A stretch of DNA of 64,000 bases from Notolepis coatsorum (GCA_963971535.1 OZ020585.1:153080103-153144102), one strand, 5' to 3'. Positions 21,661-34,802 are shown, counted from the stretch's first letter. Made by a program: numbers and translations. Notes: a model not told the origin generated them from the sequence alone.

Positions 21661-22897
21661 CGCGCTCACTGGGGCTATTGATAGCGTCAATTAGTTGTTG
21701 TTGTTGTTGTTGTTGGTGCTGCGGATGTGAACGGGGCTGGAGGGGCTTTGGGAGGATGGGAAAGTTATTATTATTATTATTATAATAGTAATTGGCTATC
21801 ATACGTGCCTAGCTAGCGTTAGCTAAAAGAGCCCTCGCAGTGAAGTTATTATTATTATAGCTATCATACTGCAATATAAACTGAGTTTTATAGTGAAAAG
21901 AGCAGCTTTATTTTGGTCAAGATTGAAGGCTCTATATTGCAGGAAATTGCACATACAGGTGTTCATTAAATGTAAAAAAATATGCCTTGCAAAAAAAAAA
22001 AAAAAAAAAATGTAAAAAAAAAAAAAAGAATAAAAAAAAAACTTGCACCCCCACTTTCAACTATAACTAGGCGGCCATGATAACAGCAATACGTGGCCAG
22101 ACATACAGCCAGAAGTCCTTTGGGGGAATAACCAATAGCATCTAGCTGCAGAACCACAGAACCATCACAGCAGCGGCCGGCTGAGGACCGGTGGGCCCAT
22201 CTCGGAATAACATTCTTCACAACGGATCATCGCCCACCCCTGGCCAGGGGAAATGCTGCATATACGTATTTAAAAACTGCTTTTTATTAATTGGAAATAT
22301 TTCCACTACTTCTCCAATTTATACTTTAGATGTTTAAGCATAGCAAAGCTCTTTCAAGATCTAAGTTAATGTTCTCTTCCTTTTTTTTCTTCTTTTTTCT
22401 CTGATTTATTGAGGTTCTCTTTTCAGTTCAATACCTCCATATTATTCTTGGGTTATTATAAATTACACAAGTTCTTATAAAATGTAAGTGATTATGGCAT
22501 GATAATTGAAGCTTATTTTTGGTCTTTATTTTTTGTTTTATCTTATTTTAATTTGTATTTAACGGGAAAGTGGCCAATCCACAGTTGACATTCTACTTAT
22601 GGTAGAATTTAGAATGTTAGATCCTATGGTATACATAGGAATGTTAAGGATAATTGGATCATTCTGGGATATCCGGTGGTTTAAGGGAGGGAGTTATACG
22701 CGAAGGTTGGGTTCATGGAACAGTGAACACAGTCCTGTACGACTCTCGGTGGGAGGGGGGAATAGGGGATTTTTATTTGTATATATATATGTTTTTAAGC
22801 TCGGCTCTCAACGGGACCTCAATAATTGGATGTACATCTATTGTAGCTTCGCACTCCAGAAGCATTACCAACAACTACACAACAACATGTATAGATT
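21661..22897. other. LINE copy A inter-ORF region, A-rich and low complexity
   Basis: A (TTG)n run (21692-21715), an (ATT)n run (about 21768-21782), poly-A (21990-22040) and T-rich stretches. No coding region is supported. The last part, leading to the ORF2 start, is probably LINE sequence. Confidence 0.5.
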
Positions 22898-25800
22898 ATG
22901 GCTAGTTTGAATATAATGATCTGGAACACTGGTGGAATAAATAAACAACACAAACGCAAAAGCGTGCTCACACTGATGAAAAAAGAACAAGTGGAAGTGG
23001 CTCTGCTAAGCGAAACGCACATTTTAGAGAAAGACATAGATTCGTTAGCGGACAACACATATCATAACATTAGTCACTCATCCTTTGGAACGAGAACTCG
23101 GGGAGTAGCCATAGTCGTTAGACGGAAGTTGAACATTGAATTGAAGGGAGTATGGTCTGATGCAGATGGTCGGATAACTATAGCTAAGATTTTACACAAG
23201 AACAGGAAAATAGCACTGGTAGCGGTATACGCCCCACATTTATATGAAGTTAATTTCTTCACTACACTTACCAGAGTAATGTTAGACCTTCCCGAATACT
23301 CATTTATAATTGGTGCGGATTTTAATGCCATTTGGAATCCAAGGATGGACAAATCAAACCCCTCCTTTTCCAACGAACAAAAAAATTCATCTAATGCATT
23401 AAAGGATTGGTCGAAGATTACAGGTGTAAATGACTTATGGCGATCACTTAACCCCACAACCCGGAAGTACTCCTGTCGATCTGCGAGACATAACACATTA
23501 TCCAGAATAGATTAAATTTTTACATCCCCGAGACTATTTGATAACTACGATGTGGAAATGATACCCAATGCATTATCAGATCACTGTTATTTACTCCTAA
23601 AAGGAACATTTGGCATACTATCAACCCGAGCCCCAAGATGGCGATTTAACACGATGCTGCTCAATAACAAGGAATTCATTACACAGGACCCCAGAATATT
23701 ATGGATGACGACAAAGGGAATGATCAAGGATTTCACTGATAGCTTTTCCTCCCAAATACGCAAGAATCAATGCTCAAAACTAGCTGAACTGGAAACGCTT
23801 TACTCAACGTTATTTAATTCTTTACAATACAACAACTCGGTTCGACTGGAAAATCAAGTCAATATACTAAAAAAAGAGATTAACGCCATATACAGACAAC
23901 AATCTGAAATGCAAATACGTAGCACAAGACAACAGCAGTACTCCCAAGGTTCCAAACCAAGTCACCTATTAGCTATGCGATTAAGAGTCAACGCAAAATT
24001 TGCAGATATAACTACCATTAGAGCACAACAAGGACTTGTTACAGAATCCAAAGAAATAAACACAACATTCAAAGAATTCTACTCCAACTTATACAAATCA
24101 GATACGACCTTCGATCAAAACAAAATGGACACATATCTTAATCAAATTAACCTCCCTAAACTTTCAGAGGATGACGCTAAACAGTTAGAAACACCGATCA
24201 CACTAGATGAACTTAGGGAGGCCATATCTGAAATGCAAAGTGGTAGGGCTCCTGGAAGAGACGGTATCCCACCAGAAATGTACCTCTCTTGTTGGGACAT
24301 AATTGGACCCTTATTACTAAATATGATTTTATACTCAGTCAAGGAGGGGAACTTCCATAAGAATGACAATATTGCACTCATAACAGTCCTCCTTAAAAAA
24401 GACAAAGACCCCACCGAGTGCGGTAGTTATAGACCTTTAAGCCTCCTCGGAACCGATATCAAATTGTACTCTAAGGTATTAGCCATCAGACTACAAAAGC
24501 ATATGACGTCTTTAATTCATCCGGACCAAACTGGCTTCATAAGAGGCCGCTTGATCACTGATAACATAAGACGATTACTACACGTAATAGATGCTAACAA
24601 GGAAGACAACACACCTAAGGCGATACTGTCCCTGGATGCAATGAAAGCTTTTGACAGGTTGGAATGGTCGTATCTATGGGCAGTATTAGAAAGGATGGGG
24701 TTAGGAAAAAAGGATTCATTGATATGATTAAAGTATTATACAAAGACCCATCGGCCATGATTACAACAGGTACAATCATCTCCGAAATCGTTCCGGTATC
24801 ACGTTCTTCCAGACAGGGTTGCCCTCTTAGTCCCGGACTATTCGATCTATCACTAGAGCCTTTAGCACAATATATGAGACAATCCCAATACATAGAACCA
24901 ATAATAATCAAGGGCACACAACACAAAATTAGTTTATATGCGGACGACGTAATACTGTTCATGCAAAACCCCAACACCGCATTGCCTCCTCTTCTCAAGT
25001 TGATTGAGGACCTTGGAGATTTATCGGGATTTAGGATAAATTGGCCGAAGTCGGCCTTCCTCCCACTTAACGCCCCTGCAAAAAGAAATATAACCCTCCC
25101 AAAAGAGATACCGATGGTAAAACACTTTAGATGTTTGGGAGTTGAAATATTCCCTACCATAAGCCAAACGGTGAAGCACAATTACATAAAAATCCCAAAC
25201 AAAATCAAATACGACCTGGTCAGGTGGTCAAAACTTAAAAACTCAGTACAGGCACGGATATCAATAGTTAAGATGGACGTCCTACCTAGAATCAACTTAT
25301 TCAGCTCAATGCTACCGTAACCCCCTCCAAAGGGTTACTGGAAAGAATTACACTCCTCCACATACAAATTTATTTGGAATAAAAAACCACCACGTATAAA
25401 AAGATCCACCGCAGGGAGCTCCAGTAGCTCACCGCATATCTCGGCGCTATTTCTGCGTCAGGGAAAACCGTGCTGTGTCACGGATCTGGTGGACTCCGAG
25501 TTCGATTCCCGGACCCGCCGTCATTTGCCAGAATGTCTTCCCCTGCTCTATATCCCGTTTCACCCTGTATCTGTCGGTCATGCTTGACCAGAAAAGTGAT
25601 AAACGCCAAAAAATAAAGTAAAAAAAAAAAAGATCCACCGCACAGAGAAACAAAGCAGACGGAGGTATGGCATTTCCAGATTTCTACCACTACTTTAAGG
25701 CGTACACTTTAAGACCACTAAAAACATGGTTTGATCCCCAAGCATTAGTATCATGGAGAAATTTAGAAGAAAATATAGTAGCTCCACATAGGCTGAAGGG

Positions 25801-26842
25801 CATAGTATACACCAAATTATCAATTAAGCAATGCGAACGGAAATTTGGCCCCATAATCACTCATGCGATCCGGATATGGCGTGAAACACAAAAAAAATAT
25901 TCTACTCCACATAAATGGCATAATCATACTCCCTTATTCAATAACAATGCACTCTTGATTGGAAAACAACCTATAAGATTCCCTAGATGGGAAAAGCAAG
26001 GCATACACTCATTAGGAGACGTTTTCAACAAACAGGGTTTTTGTAGTTTCAATGAAATACGCAAACAAATTTATCTCACCAAGTCCACATATTATTTTTA
26101 CGCACAGTTATTGGCATGTTTGAAGGCTCACGGTGTTCCATTAAGGATACCAATTGTACACCACAGATACCACACATTTTTCTATGAAAGAGAGACATCG
26201 AGAGGTTTTGTTTCAGATTTTTATCATCAATTACTAACGGCCTCGTATGAAACCCTCCATCTAGACTCAGTCTGGAGGAGGGATATACCAGACCTGGAGA
26301 CAGACTTTGACTGGCAAGAGGCCTGGGCAAATGTACGACTTGCATCAAGGAACCCGGACCATCAACAAATCAATCTTAACTATATTCACAGGACATACTT
26401 AACTCCTATAAGACTGAACAAAATGGGTCTTAAACAAGACTCCAAATGCTCCCTATGTACAAATGGGGACGAAGGGACATTTATGCACATGTACTGGGAC
26501 TGCCCACCAGTTAAGATATTTTGGAAAGAAGTGACCCAGCAATTATCAAATCTCTTAACTCTGGATATACCTGTACACACCTCTGTATTACTGCTGAATG
26601 ATGTCTTTGAACATGCAGTACCTCCACAGCTAAAGAGATTGGTTTTATCCGGTATCACAGTGGCTAAAAAGCTGATAGCATCACGATGGTTTCAACCGGA
26701 AAAAATGTGCCGGAAGGTCTGGACTCTTACATATCTCGATGTGATTTATCAAGAAATATCTACAGCAAGAATTTTGGGTCTCAATGAATCCAAAATGACA
26801 ATGTGGTTAGAAGTGGTGGAGATAATAAAAGCTAGCATATAA
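22898..26842 (+). pseudogene. LINE copy A ORF2 (endonuclease, reverse transcriptase), broken
   Basis: The endonuclease (22898-23515: NIMIWNTGGI, LLSETHI, VYAPH, GADFNAIW) nicks target DNA in this family. A TAA at 23513-23515 and a frame change before 23552 interrupt it. The reverse transcriptase follows: SGRAPGRDGIPPEMY, YRPLSLLGTD, the QTGFIRGR block, LDAMKAFDRLEW and YADDVILFM near 24937. Two extra A residues in the run at about 24703-24709, compared with copy B, shift the frame. A nonsense change (CCG TAA near 25318) and a SINE (25414-25626) add to the damage. The C-terminal part (25667-26842) keeps the CSLC...H..WDC zinc-ribbon-like motif. Confidence 0.9.
25414..25626 (+). mobile_element. 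tRNA-derived SINE in LINE copy A
   Basis: The body starts GGGAGCTCCAGTAGCTCACC and has a B-box-like GAGTTCGATTCCC (25499-25511). It ends 'gccaaaaaataaagt' with poly-A. The target duplication AAAAAGATCCACCGCA lies at 25398-25413 and again at about 25627-25642. The pol III B box shows tRNA ancestry; no folded tRNA is encoded. Confidence 0.9.
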
Positions 26843-27194
26843 TGGTAGTGTCTGGTTAGGAACAAGTTATAATGGTTGGATTATCCAATGGGGGGTCCGG
26901 GAGGGGGGGGGGGGGTACGAGCTAGAGCATATGTGTGTAGGTTTTTAGATAACAGGTATTAGGGGTATATCCTGTATAAGACATTTGACTAAATGGTAAT
27001 TTCATTGGATATGCACTGTAATTAATGCTTGTATATCTTATCGTGTGTTGTCATGTTTGTTTATATGTTTGTTTAAAAAATTATAAAAAAATAAAATATA
27101 GAAAGAAAAAAAATACCCTGAAAAAATAAACGATACATTCAAAGAATTCTACTCCGACTTATATAAATCAGAAACGACCTTCGATCAAAACAAA

Positions 27195-28384
27195 ATGGAC
27201 ACATATCTTAATCAAATTATTCTCCCTAAACTTTCAGAGGATGACGCTAAACAGTTAGAAACACAGATCACACTAGAGGAACTCAAGAAGGCCATATCCG
27301 AAATGCAAAGTGGTAAGGCTCCTGGAAGAGACGGTATCCCACCAGAAATGTACCTTTCTTGTTGGGACATAATTGGACCCTTATTACTAAATATGATCTT
27401 ATACTCAGTCAAGGAGGGGAACTTCCATAAAAACGACAATATTGCACTCATAACATTCCTTCTCAAAAAAGACAAAGACCCCACCGAGTGCGGTAGTTAC
27501 AGACCCTTAAGCCTCCTCGGAACCGATATCAAACTGTACTCTAAGGTATTAGCCATCAGATTACAAAAGCATATGACGTCTTTAGTTCATCCGGACCAAA
27601 CTGGCTTCATAAGAGGCCGCCTGATCACTGATAACATAAGACGAATACTGCATGTACTAGATGCCGACAAGGACGACACCATACCTAAGGCGATGCTGTC
27701 CCTGGATGCTATGAAAGCCTTTGACAGGCTGGAATGGTCGTATCTATGGGCAGTATTAGAACGGATGGGGTTAGGAAAAGGATTCATTGATATGATTAAA
27801 GTATTATACAAAGACCCATCGGCCATGATTACAACAGGTACAATCATCTCCAAAATCTTTCCGGTATCACGCTCAGCCAGACAGGGTTGCCCTCTTAGTC
27901 CCAGACTATTCGATCTATCATTAGAGCCTTTAGCACAATATATAAGACAATCCCAATCCATAGAACCAATCGTAATCAAGGGCACACAACATAAAATTAG
28001 TTTATATGCGGACGACGTAATATTGTTCATGCAAAACCCCAACACCACATTGCCTCATCTGCTCAAGTTGATTGAGAACTTTGGTGATTTATCGGGATTT
28101 AAGATAAATTGGCAGAAGTCGGCTTTCCTTCCACTTAACACCCCTGCAAAAAAAGATATAACCCTCCCAGGAGAGAGACCTATGGTAAAACATTTTAGAT
28201 GCTTGGGAGTGGAAATATTCCCCACCATAAGACAAACGGTGAAGCACAATTACACAAAAATCCAAAACAAAATCAAAGACGACCTTGATAGGTGGGCAAA
28301 ACTTAAAAACTCAGTACAGGCACGGATATCAATAGTTAAGATGGATGTACTACCTAGAATCAACTTCTTCAGTTCAATGCTACC
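27195..28384 (+). pseudogene. LINE copy B reverse transcriptase, first block
   Basis: Open from at least 27195 through SGKAPGRDGIPPEMY, the QTGFIRGR block, AMKAFDRLEW and YADDVILFM (about 28003). It is cut at 28384 by the solo LTR. The apparent 452-aa ORF ending at 28553 has a C-terminus derived from the LTR and is not a natural protein. Unlike copy A it keeps the correct A-run length at about 27775. Confidence 0.9.
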
Positions 28385-29718
28385 TGTAACTGAGGGGTAC
28401 AATTCCCTGACTGTATTGAATAAGTATGGTATCATTAAACCACTACTGAGTTATGTACATTACTACTGGCCATACAGTACACATGTATATGAGATGAACA
28501 CCCACACAATAACACGGCTTAACAAGGAAAGTACTGTTTGTAATATTTATTAGAAGAGCACCAAGATTATCTTACATTTATTAAGAATTAGAGTTGCGCT
28601 TGTAAGGCGAAGAATGTGCATGAATAGGTCAAGAGCGTAAGTCCATGAGCATATTACGAAGGGGATAATTAATACCACCTGTAGCATAAGAATTATATAA
28701 GGTACACTCGTAGGTCAGCTGGAGATACTAGGGGGGGTTCCCTCCGGTTGTAAGCCAGCAGGGGAGAGGATTTGTCGGTAGCAAAAGTCTGGATCAACGA
28801 GGAATAAGGAGACTCCAGGTACAGGAGACGGTGCAATAATCCCTTGATCCGTAGACAAAGCAACAGCTATTCTCCGGTATGCACTGCCGCATGGATGAAA
28901 GCTAGCCAGCCTCAGAGTCCTAGAGGCGGGCTCGACGGTGCTCCTCACAGGGTAAATCCCACACGGTAGTGGGGGTAGACGATTCTCTGCTCCAGCAGCC
29001 ACAGGACCAAAACAATATAATCCAGCCGAAAAGGGCTCTGTAGTCGTCGGTGTAGGTTATCCAGTGTACATATCCACACGGTTCTCGTCTAGGGCTCCTC
29101 GGATGGCGGCACAAGGTTAGGCCGCCCAGCCTGGATAAGCACACTAGCTCGGTACGATGAAACGTTGGTAATGCTGGTCACTGTAGAACGGTAGCCGCAC
29201 GATACACTATACATAATAGACTATTACTTAATAATAGAATAGGTCGAACTCGACGATACAGCGTTAAACTCTGACACTTCAGCTATCAATTCGCACGCGG
29301 TCTCAAGGCTCCATTCCGGGGCAAAACGGGCCCACTTCACAGCACGTTGTATCGTGGTGAAGGCTTCAACTTATTGGGGTAACACACTGCTGTATCCACC
29401 TGCACCGTATTTATACGTAAGGTGAATAATCTAGTACCAGCCTTATTTCTGTCTCATATTACTGCGCAAATCTGGGCATGTTGAGACATGTCTTAGCGGT
29501 GACTTTGAACTAGACATTGGGGGTATGGCCGTGGCGCCTAGGGGGTCGCTGTCCAATAGGAGAACGAATATTATGGTCTGGCCTGTACTAGGTAAAGGGA
29601 TATTCCGTGTATATGTACAAAGAATATACAAGGGATATCAGACGATATACAAATACTATACAATATATCTCAAGTAATAAATATATATATATTCGGTTTA
29701 ATCTGACCCTTTGTAACA
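28385..29718 (-). mobile_element. Solo LTR of a BEL/Pao element
   Basis: TG...CA ends (TGTAACTGAGG ... CCCTTTGTAACA on the + strand) with 5-bp duplication CTACC at 28380-28384 and 29719-29723. It matches the LTRs at 37930, 45110 and 48018, but with more differences than those show among themselves, so it is an older member. It arose by LTR-LTR recombination and contains no coding region. Confidence 0.95.
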
Positions 29719-29988
29719 CTACCGTTACCCCCTCCAGAGGGTTACTGGAAAAGATTACACTCCTCCACATACAAATTTATTTGGAATAACAAACCACCAC
29801 GTATAAAAAGATCCACCGCACAGAGAAATAAAGCAGACGGTGGCATGGCATTTCCAGATTTTTTCCACTATTTTAAGGCGTACACATTAAGACCATTGAC
29901 AACATGGTTTGATCACCAACTATTAGTATCCTGGAGAAAATTAGAAGAAAACATAGTAGCCCCACATAGACTGAAGGACATAGCATAC
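29719..29988 (+). pseudogene. LINE copy B ORF2, middle block
   Basis: Encodes MAFPDFFHYFKAYTLRPL and SWRKLEENIVAPHRLKDIAY, directly homologous to copy A at 25667-25810. It is cut by the gypsy 5' LTR at 29989. Confidence 0.9.
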
Positions 29989-30397
29989 TGTAACGTTCGG
30001 GAGACTATCATCCTTAGGATTGTCTCCCACTGTCTACCTGGGTCACTCCTGTTGTTATTGTTCACCTTGTATGTCACCACTGATTGCTGTCATCACTAAT
30101 TGTCTGTCACACCTGGGTGCTGTCATTGGCTGTCAGACTGCTGCTCCTCATTGACAGCGTGGAATGTTGAGAATGTGACGTATTTAACATTTGCTCTATT
30201 CCTTGTTCTTTGCTAGAGCTTCACCTAATACTACGGACGTACCTACCGCTGGACAAGCACAGACAGATATTCTTCTCCCTGTTATTGTTAATGCTTTCCC
30301 CTGTTAATAAACAGTACAACTGTTTTGATATAGTAATACATTCTCCGTCTCGTTCTTCTACCTCGACAACTTGGAAGTCACTTACCCGTTCGTAACA
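29989..30397 (+). repeat. Gypsy 5' LTR
   Basis: Ends TGTAACGTTCGGG ... TTCGTAACA. A TATTTAA box at 30181-30187 lies about 30 bp before the predicted transcript start at 30212. AATAAA is present near 30306. The ORF at 30210-30395 is an LTR by-product that recurs in the 3' LTR. Confidence 0.95.
30181..30222 (+). promoter_or_regulatory. Gypsy core promoter and self-primer segment
   Basis: TATTTAA at 30181 is followed 31 bp later by GCTAGAGCTTC (30212-30222). That 11-mer is the exact reverse complement of the bases right after the LTR. In self-primed elements (Tf1/sushi group) the mRNA 5' end folds back to prime reverse transcription, which places the transcript start at 30212. The start site is inference. 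Confidence 0.8.
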
Positions 30398-30408
30398 GAA
30401 GCTCTAGC
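30398..30408 (+). promoter_or_regulatory. Self-priming primer-binding site
   Basis: GAAGCTCTAGC follows the 5' LTR directly and is perfectly complementary to 30212-30222. It does not begin with TGG, as a tRNA-primed site would. Confidence 0.85.
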
Positions 30409-30412
30409 CATC

Positions 30413-31429
30413 ATGACTTCCAACGAGGAGATACGGGACGAGATGGTGAGCCTACGGGACCAGCTCAGGATCATGATGGAGCGGCAGATGGCAGTCGGTG
30501 TCGAGCTGGGTCGACTGGGAGATGTTTCCCTGGCTTCTCAGGAGACGGCGGAGACCGCGTTGGCGGCGGTGAACCAGACCCGCTCTACGACATCAACGAG
30601 GATATCCACAGCCGGAGGAGCATCATCGATCGGCGGGGAAGGCGAGCGGGGGTATCCGGTGGATCGGGAGGACTACCGAGAGCCACGTCTGCCGGCGCCG
30701 GAGCGCTATGGAGGGGCTCCTACCGGCTGCCGTGAGTTTATCGCCCAGTGCTCTCTCATTTTTCAACTACAGCCGCGTACTTTCCCCAGTGATGTGGCGC
30801 GGGTAGCCTATATTATAACTCTCCTCACGGGTCGTGCTCTCTCTTGGGCCACAGCGGAGTGGGAGAGTGGGTCTGTGGTCTGCCGCAACGCGGATGCCTT
30901 CGCCCTGGAGTTGCGCCGTGTATTCGATACCTCCAGGGTGATTTCCATTTACGAGGCCGGCAGTCGACTTATGTCCTGCCGGCAGGGCATTCGCGCCGTA
31001 GCAGACTACGCCATAGATTTCCGTATTGTGGCTCGGGAGGCGGACTGGCCTGAGGTTCCCTGCTGTGTCCATTTTTTGCATGGTCTCTCCACTCGCATGC
31101 AGGACGAGCTGGCTACGCGGGAGCTACCCGAACGCCTGGATCTATTGATTAACATGGCCATTCGGTTAGATAATCGTCACCGGGAGAGGGGACGCGAGAG
31201 GGAGGCTTCGTCACAGGTACTCTTCCGTCCCTCTCCTAGTGTCGATCGGCCAGCATACCAGCCAATGAGAGAGCACCGGGGCGATGACGAGCCCATGCAG
31301 CTGGGAGCGTTGAACCTCTCTGAAGCGGAGAAACAGAGGCGGGTCAACGAGAAGCGCTGTTTTCATTGTGGCCGCACGGGGCATCGCTTCGCCGCCTGTC
31401 GGGGCTCGGGAAACGCAGGAGCCCGCTAG
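30413..31429 (+). CDS. gag: Gypsy gag, 338 aa
   Basis: I chose ATG 30413 because the upstream in-frame ATG at 30371 lies inside the LTR, and 30413 follows the primer site by a few bases. The protein has a helical N-terminus ([17 protein letters not shown]), a central capsid-like region ([36 protein letters not shown]) and one CCHC zinc knuckle, [14 protein letters not shown], near the C-terminus. It forms the particle that packages element RNA. The last codons contain the frameshift site to pol, and TAG ends gag at 31427-31429. Confidence 0.92.
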   Translation: MTSNEEIRDEMVSLRDQLRIMMERQMAVGVELGRLGDVSLASQETAETALAAVNQTRSTTSTRISTAGGASSIGGEGERGYPVDREDYREPRLPAPERYGGAPTGCREFIAQCSLIFQLQPRTFPSDVARVAYIITLLTGRALSWATAEWESGSVVCRNADAFALELRRVFDTSRVISIYEAGSRLMSCRQGIRAVADYAIDFRIVAREADWPEVPCCVHFLHGLSTRMQDELATRELPERLDLLINMAIRLDNRHRERGREREASSQVLFRPSPSVDRPAYQPMREHRGDDEPMQLGALNLSEAEKQRRVNEKRCFHCGRTGHRFAACRGSGNAGAR

Positions 31430-34400
31430 GCCTGGGGAAGGTGCTAGCAGGTGGGCATGTCTCTCCGGTCATAAACGTTCACGACTCACGTACCTTTTTT
31501 GATGTCACTGTCAGGTGGGGGGATTCTTCTACAACGGCCAAGGCTTTAGTGGATTCGGGGGCTGCGGGCAACTTGATTCATGTGGGGGTGGCTCTAGAAT
31601 GGGGGGTTCCTTTAGAGACACTAGAGGTGCCCATCCCTGTCCGTTCGCTGGACGGCCGACCGCTTGGTTGTGGATTTGTTACCCAACGCACCGGGAAACT
31701 GTGGGTTCAGGTGGCGGGTAGCGAGGGGGAATATTTGAATTTTTTTGTTGTTATGTCTCCTCATTCCGACATTGTTTTAGGCCACCCCTGGCTTGTGCTG
31801 CATAATCCTTGTATTAATTGGGCTACGGGTGAACTCTCCATGGGAAGCGGCGTCAGCGCTGACGCTGGCGTGAGTTCATCCGTCCCTCCCCCCCTCCCTC
31901 TTTTGTCTCTCTCCAGGTTGACGGTGGACGTTGCAGATTCTTTATTATCCCCCAACCCCGATTTGGCAGGTGTTCCTGCGGTCTATTGTGACCTGGCGGA
32001 CGTTTTTAGTAAAACGCGTGCTAAAGCACTACCGCCTCATAGACCTTACGACTGCACCATTGATCTTCTAACCGGCGCTTCTCCGCCCCGGGGACGGATG
32101 TTCTCTCTCTCCCGCCCTGAGACAGTGTCCATGAACACTTACATTCGAGAGGCATTGTCCGCGGGGCATATCCGACCGTCCACATCCCCTGCAGGCGCTG
32201 GCTTCTTTTTTGTGGCTAAAAAAGATGGTGATCAGCGGCCGTGCATAGATTATAGGGGGTTGAATGACGTTTCCATCAAGAACCGTTATCCTTTACCGCT
32301 CATGGACACCGCCTTTGAGTGCTTACAGGGGGCACAGGTCTTTTCTAAACTTGACTTACGTAATGCATACAACTTGGTCAGGATTAGAGAAGGGGACGAG
32401 TGGAAAACTGCATTTAATACTCCTAATGGGCATTATGAGTATTTAGTCATGCCTTTTGGTTTAGCTAATGCTCCAGCAGTTTTCCAAGCCCTGGTCAACG
32501 ACGTGCTGCGGGATCTAATTGGGGTGTCAGTGTTTGTATATTTGGATGACATCCTTATTTTTTCTCGCGATATGGTGCAACACCAACTGCACGTTTGTGA
32601 GGTGCTTCAACGTCTCCTTAAGCATCAACTGTTTGTTAAGGCTGAGAAGTGTGTGTTTCACACTGACACCGTTTCCTTCCTGGGCTTTGTGTTGACGAAG
32701 GGCGATCTTCGCATGGATCCAGCCAAGGTGAGTGCAGTCTTGGATTGGCCACGGCCTTCGTCGCTCAAGGAGTTACAACGTTTTTTGGGCTTTGCAAATC
32801 TTTACAGGCGCTTTATTCGCAATTTTAGCGCCTTAGTCAATCCATTAACCGCTCTCACTAAGTCCTCTCTCCCTGGCTTTGAATGGTCGCCTAGGGCAGA
32901 GTCGGCCTTCTGCGACCTCAAACGTCGATTTACCTCCGCCCCTGTACTGATCCGTCACGACACAGAGGCTCCGTTCATTGTGGAGGTGGATGCCTCTGAC
33001 ACCGCGGTGGGGGGGGTGATCTCGCAGAGATGTTTAAAGGATGGTAAGGTGCATCCTTGTGCCTTCTTTTCACGCCGGCTGTCTCCGGCCGAGCGTAACT
33101 ACGACGTGGGTAATCGGGAGTTATTGGCAATCAAATTGGCATTGGAGGAATGGAGACATTGGTTAGAGGGGGCGGCACATCCTTTCATTGTTTGGACTGA
33201 CCATAAGAACTTGGCTTACATCCAAGGGGCTAAACGCCTTAACGCTCGCCAGGACAGGTGGGCGTTATTCTTCACTCGATTTCGGTTTACCATCTCCTAT
33301 CGACCCGGTTCCAAGAACGTCAAGCCTGACGCCCTGTCACGTCAGTTTGATCTTCCGGGTCGAGAGGAGAAGCCCCACCCTATTATTCCACAGGCCTTGA
33401 TTTTGGCACCCGTGTCATGGGGCATAGATAGGGTGGTGAGGTCGGCTCAGGCACGGGAGCCCGATCCCGGTGGGGGTCCTCCGGGTCGGATGTATGTGCC
33501 CAAGGCGGCACGCTCACGCCTGCTGCAGTGGGCGCATACATCCTCTCTCACCGGCCACCCTGGGGCCACCAGAACCCTGGAGTTTATCCGTAGGAGGTTT
33601 TGGTGGCCGACAGAGGGGGGGGATACACGCTCCTTTGTGGCGGCCTGTCCGGTGTGCGCGCGCAGTAAGACCTCTCGCCGTGCGCCGGCGGGTCTCCTCC
33701 GACCGCTTCCTATTCCCAAGCGTCCCTGGTCGCACATATCCCTGGATTTTATTTCCGGTCTTCCCTTATCGGATGGGTTCACTGCCATCCTGGTGGTGGT
33801 GGACCGGTTCTCCAAGGCGGCCCACTTCATTCCCCTCCCCAAGCTCCCCTCGGCCCGGGAGACGGCTGACCTTGTGGTGCAGCACGTCTTTCGGGTTCAT
33901 GGGCTTCCAGTGGATATTGTGTCCGACCGGGGTCCTCAGTTTGCCTCCAGGTTCTGGAAGGCGTTCGCCGCCGGTCTGGGCGCCTCCGTCAGCCTGTCGT
34001 CTGGGTTCCATCCGCAGACGAACGGGCAGACGGAGCGTGTCAACCAGGACCTGGAGGGCGTTCTGAGGTGCTACGTTGCTGGGTGTCCGGCGACGTGGAG
34101 TAGGAGGTTGGCCTGGGCTGAGTATGCGCATAATACCCTCCTCTCCTCCTCTACTGGTATGTCTCCCTTTCAGTGTCAATATGGTTTTCAACCTCCTCTG
34201 TTTCCCGAACAGGAGCAGGAGGTGGAGGTGCCGTCGGCCCAGGCACATGTGGCTCGCTGTCGCAGGACGTGGAGCAGAGTGCGGACGGCGCTGCAGAAGG
34301 CCTCGGTTAAGGCTCAGCGGCAAGCTAACCGCAAGCGTCGTCCGGCTCCGGTTTTCTGTCCGGGACAGCGGGTTTGGCTTTCCACTCGTGATCTCCCTCT

Positions 34401-34785
34401 CCGGGTGGAGTCCAGGAAGCTGGCTCCTCGCTTTATAGGGCCCTTTAAAGTGGTACGTCGGGTGAATCCTATGGCTTACAGGCTACGCCTTCCGGCCTCT
34501 ATGAGGGTCCATCCGACGTTTCATGTGTCCCTGTTGAAGCCATTCCTCTCATCGCCCTTGTCCCCGCCACTCCCTGCGGTTCCTCCGCCCCGCATTATTG
34601 ACGGTCAGCCTGTCTATACGGTGCGGAGAATCCTGAGTTGTAGGCGGAGGGGTAGGGGGTTTCAGTTCTTGGTGGATTGGGAGGGGTACGGGGTAGAAGA
34701 GCGTTCTTGGGTGCCTCAACGGGACATATTAGATCCCAGCCTGATCGATGATTTCCGGCGGCTGCATCCCGAGGCCCCTAGGTGA
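31366..34785 (+). CDS. pol: Gypsy pol with chromodomain (protease, RT, RNase H, integrase)
   Basis: The open frame begins at 31366, but translation probably enters it by -1 frameshifting at 31408-31414. Domains in order: aspartic protease with [10 protein letters not shown] (Asp about residue 63 of this frame); reverse transcriptase with YLDD at 32539-32550 (residues 392-395); RNase H with [12 protein letters not shown] and [10 protein letters not shown]; integrase with [10 protein letters not shown] and CPVCARSK zinc residues; the DDE core at [15 protein letters not shown] and NGQTERVNQ; and a C-terminal chromodomain ([11 protein letters not shown] ... [17 protein letters not shown]). The chromodomain defines chromoviruses and steers integration to marked chromatin in relatives. 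No inactivating change was seen. Confidence 0.95.
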   Translation: MWPHGASLRRLSGLGKRRSPLGLGKVLAGGHVSPVINVHDSRTFFDVTVRWGDSSTTAKALVDSGAAGNLIHVGVALEWGVPLETLEVPIPVRSLDGRPLGCGFVTQRTGKLWVQVAGSEGEYLNFFVVMSPHSDIVLGHPWLVLHNPCINWATGELSMGSGVSADAGVSSSVPPPLPLLSLSRLTVDVADSLLSPNPDLAGVPAVYCDLADVFSKTRAKALPPHRPYDCTIDLLTGASPPRGRMFSLSRPETVSMNTYIREALSAGHIRPSTSPAGAGFFFVAKKDGDQRPCIDYRGLNDVSIKNRYPLPLMDTAFECLQGAQVFSKLDLRNAYNLVRIREGDEWKTAFNTPNGHYEYLVMPFGLANAPAVFQALVNDVLRDLIGVSVFVYLDDILIFSRDMVQHQLHVCEVLQRLLKHQLFVKAEKCVFHTDTVSFLGFVLTKGDLRMDPAKVSAVLDWPRPSSLKELQRFLGFANLYRRFIRNFSALVNPLTALTKSSLPGFEWSPRAESAFCDLKRRFTSAPVLIRHDTEAPFIVEVDASDTAVGGVISQRCLKDGKVHPCAFFSRRLSPAERNYDVGNRELLAIKLALEEWRHWLEGAAHPFIVWTDHKNLAYIQGAKRLNARQDRWALFFTRFRFTISYRPGSKNVKPDALSRQFDLPGREEKPHPIIPQALILAPVSWGIDRVVRSAQAREPDPGGGPPGRMYVPKAARSRLLQWAHTSSLTGHPGATRTLEFIRRRFWWPTEGGDTRSFVAACPVCARSKTSRRAPAGLLRPLPIPKRPWSHISLDFISGLPLSDGFTAILVVVDRFSKAAHFIPLPKLPSARETADLVVQHVFRVHGLPVDIVSDRGPQFASRFWKAFAAGLGASVSLSSGFHPQTNGQTERVNQDLEGVLRCYVAGCPATWSRRLAWAEYAHNTLLSSSTGMSPFQCQYGFQPPLFPEQEQEVEVPSAQAHVARCRRTWSRVRTALQKASVKAQRQANRKRRPAPVFCPGQRVWLSTRDLPLRVESRKLAPRFIGPFKVVRRVNPMAYRLRLPASMRVHPTFHVSLLKPFLSSPLSPPLPAVPPPRIIDGQPVYTVRRILSCRRRGRGFQFLVDWEGYGVEERSWVPQRDILDPSLIDDFRRLHPEAPR
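31408..31414 (+). promoter_or_regulatory. Programmed -1 frameshift site GGGAAAC
   Basis: In the gag frame the heptamer reads G GGA AAC, correctly phased for simultaneous -1 slippage to GGG AAA. It lies 12 nt before the gag stop, within the 63-nt gag/pol overlap. The same heptamer is known from PEG10 and sushi-derived genes. A downstream stimulatory structure was not verified. Confidence 0.8.
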
Positions 34786-34802
34786 ACGTCAGGTGCCGTT
34801 CG

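Larger units (their letters stand above)
20150..27115 (+). mobile_element. Tx1/L1-like LINE, copy A, nearly full length but inactivated
   Basis: Order: 5' UTR, ORF1 (20297-21180, broken), intervening sequence with a foreign LINE 3' fragment, ORF2 (22898-26842, broken), 3' UTR with an A-rich end near 27070-27110. ORF2 has an N-terminal APE endonuclease, a reverse transcriptase and a C-terminal Cys-rich motif, the usual plan of this clade. A SINE sits inside ORF2. A second, 5' truncated copy of the same family abuts it head to tail. Confidence 0.85.

Noticed and set aside
25495..25512. tRNA gene suggested by the B box
   Set aside because: Only a SINE head is present, with poly-A and a target duplication; no complete tRNA fold.
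30371..30412. Gag start at the upstream in-frame ATG 30371
   Set aside because: It is inside the 5' LTR and would add LTR-encoded residues. The ATG at 30413 follows the primer site and fits related elements.
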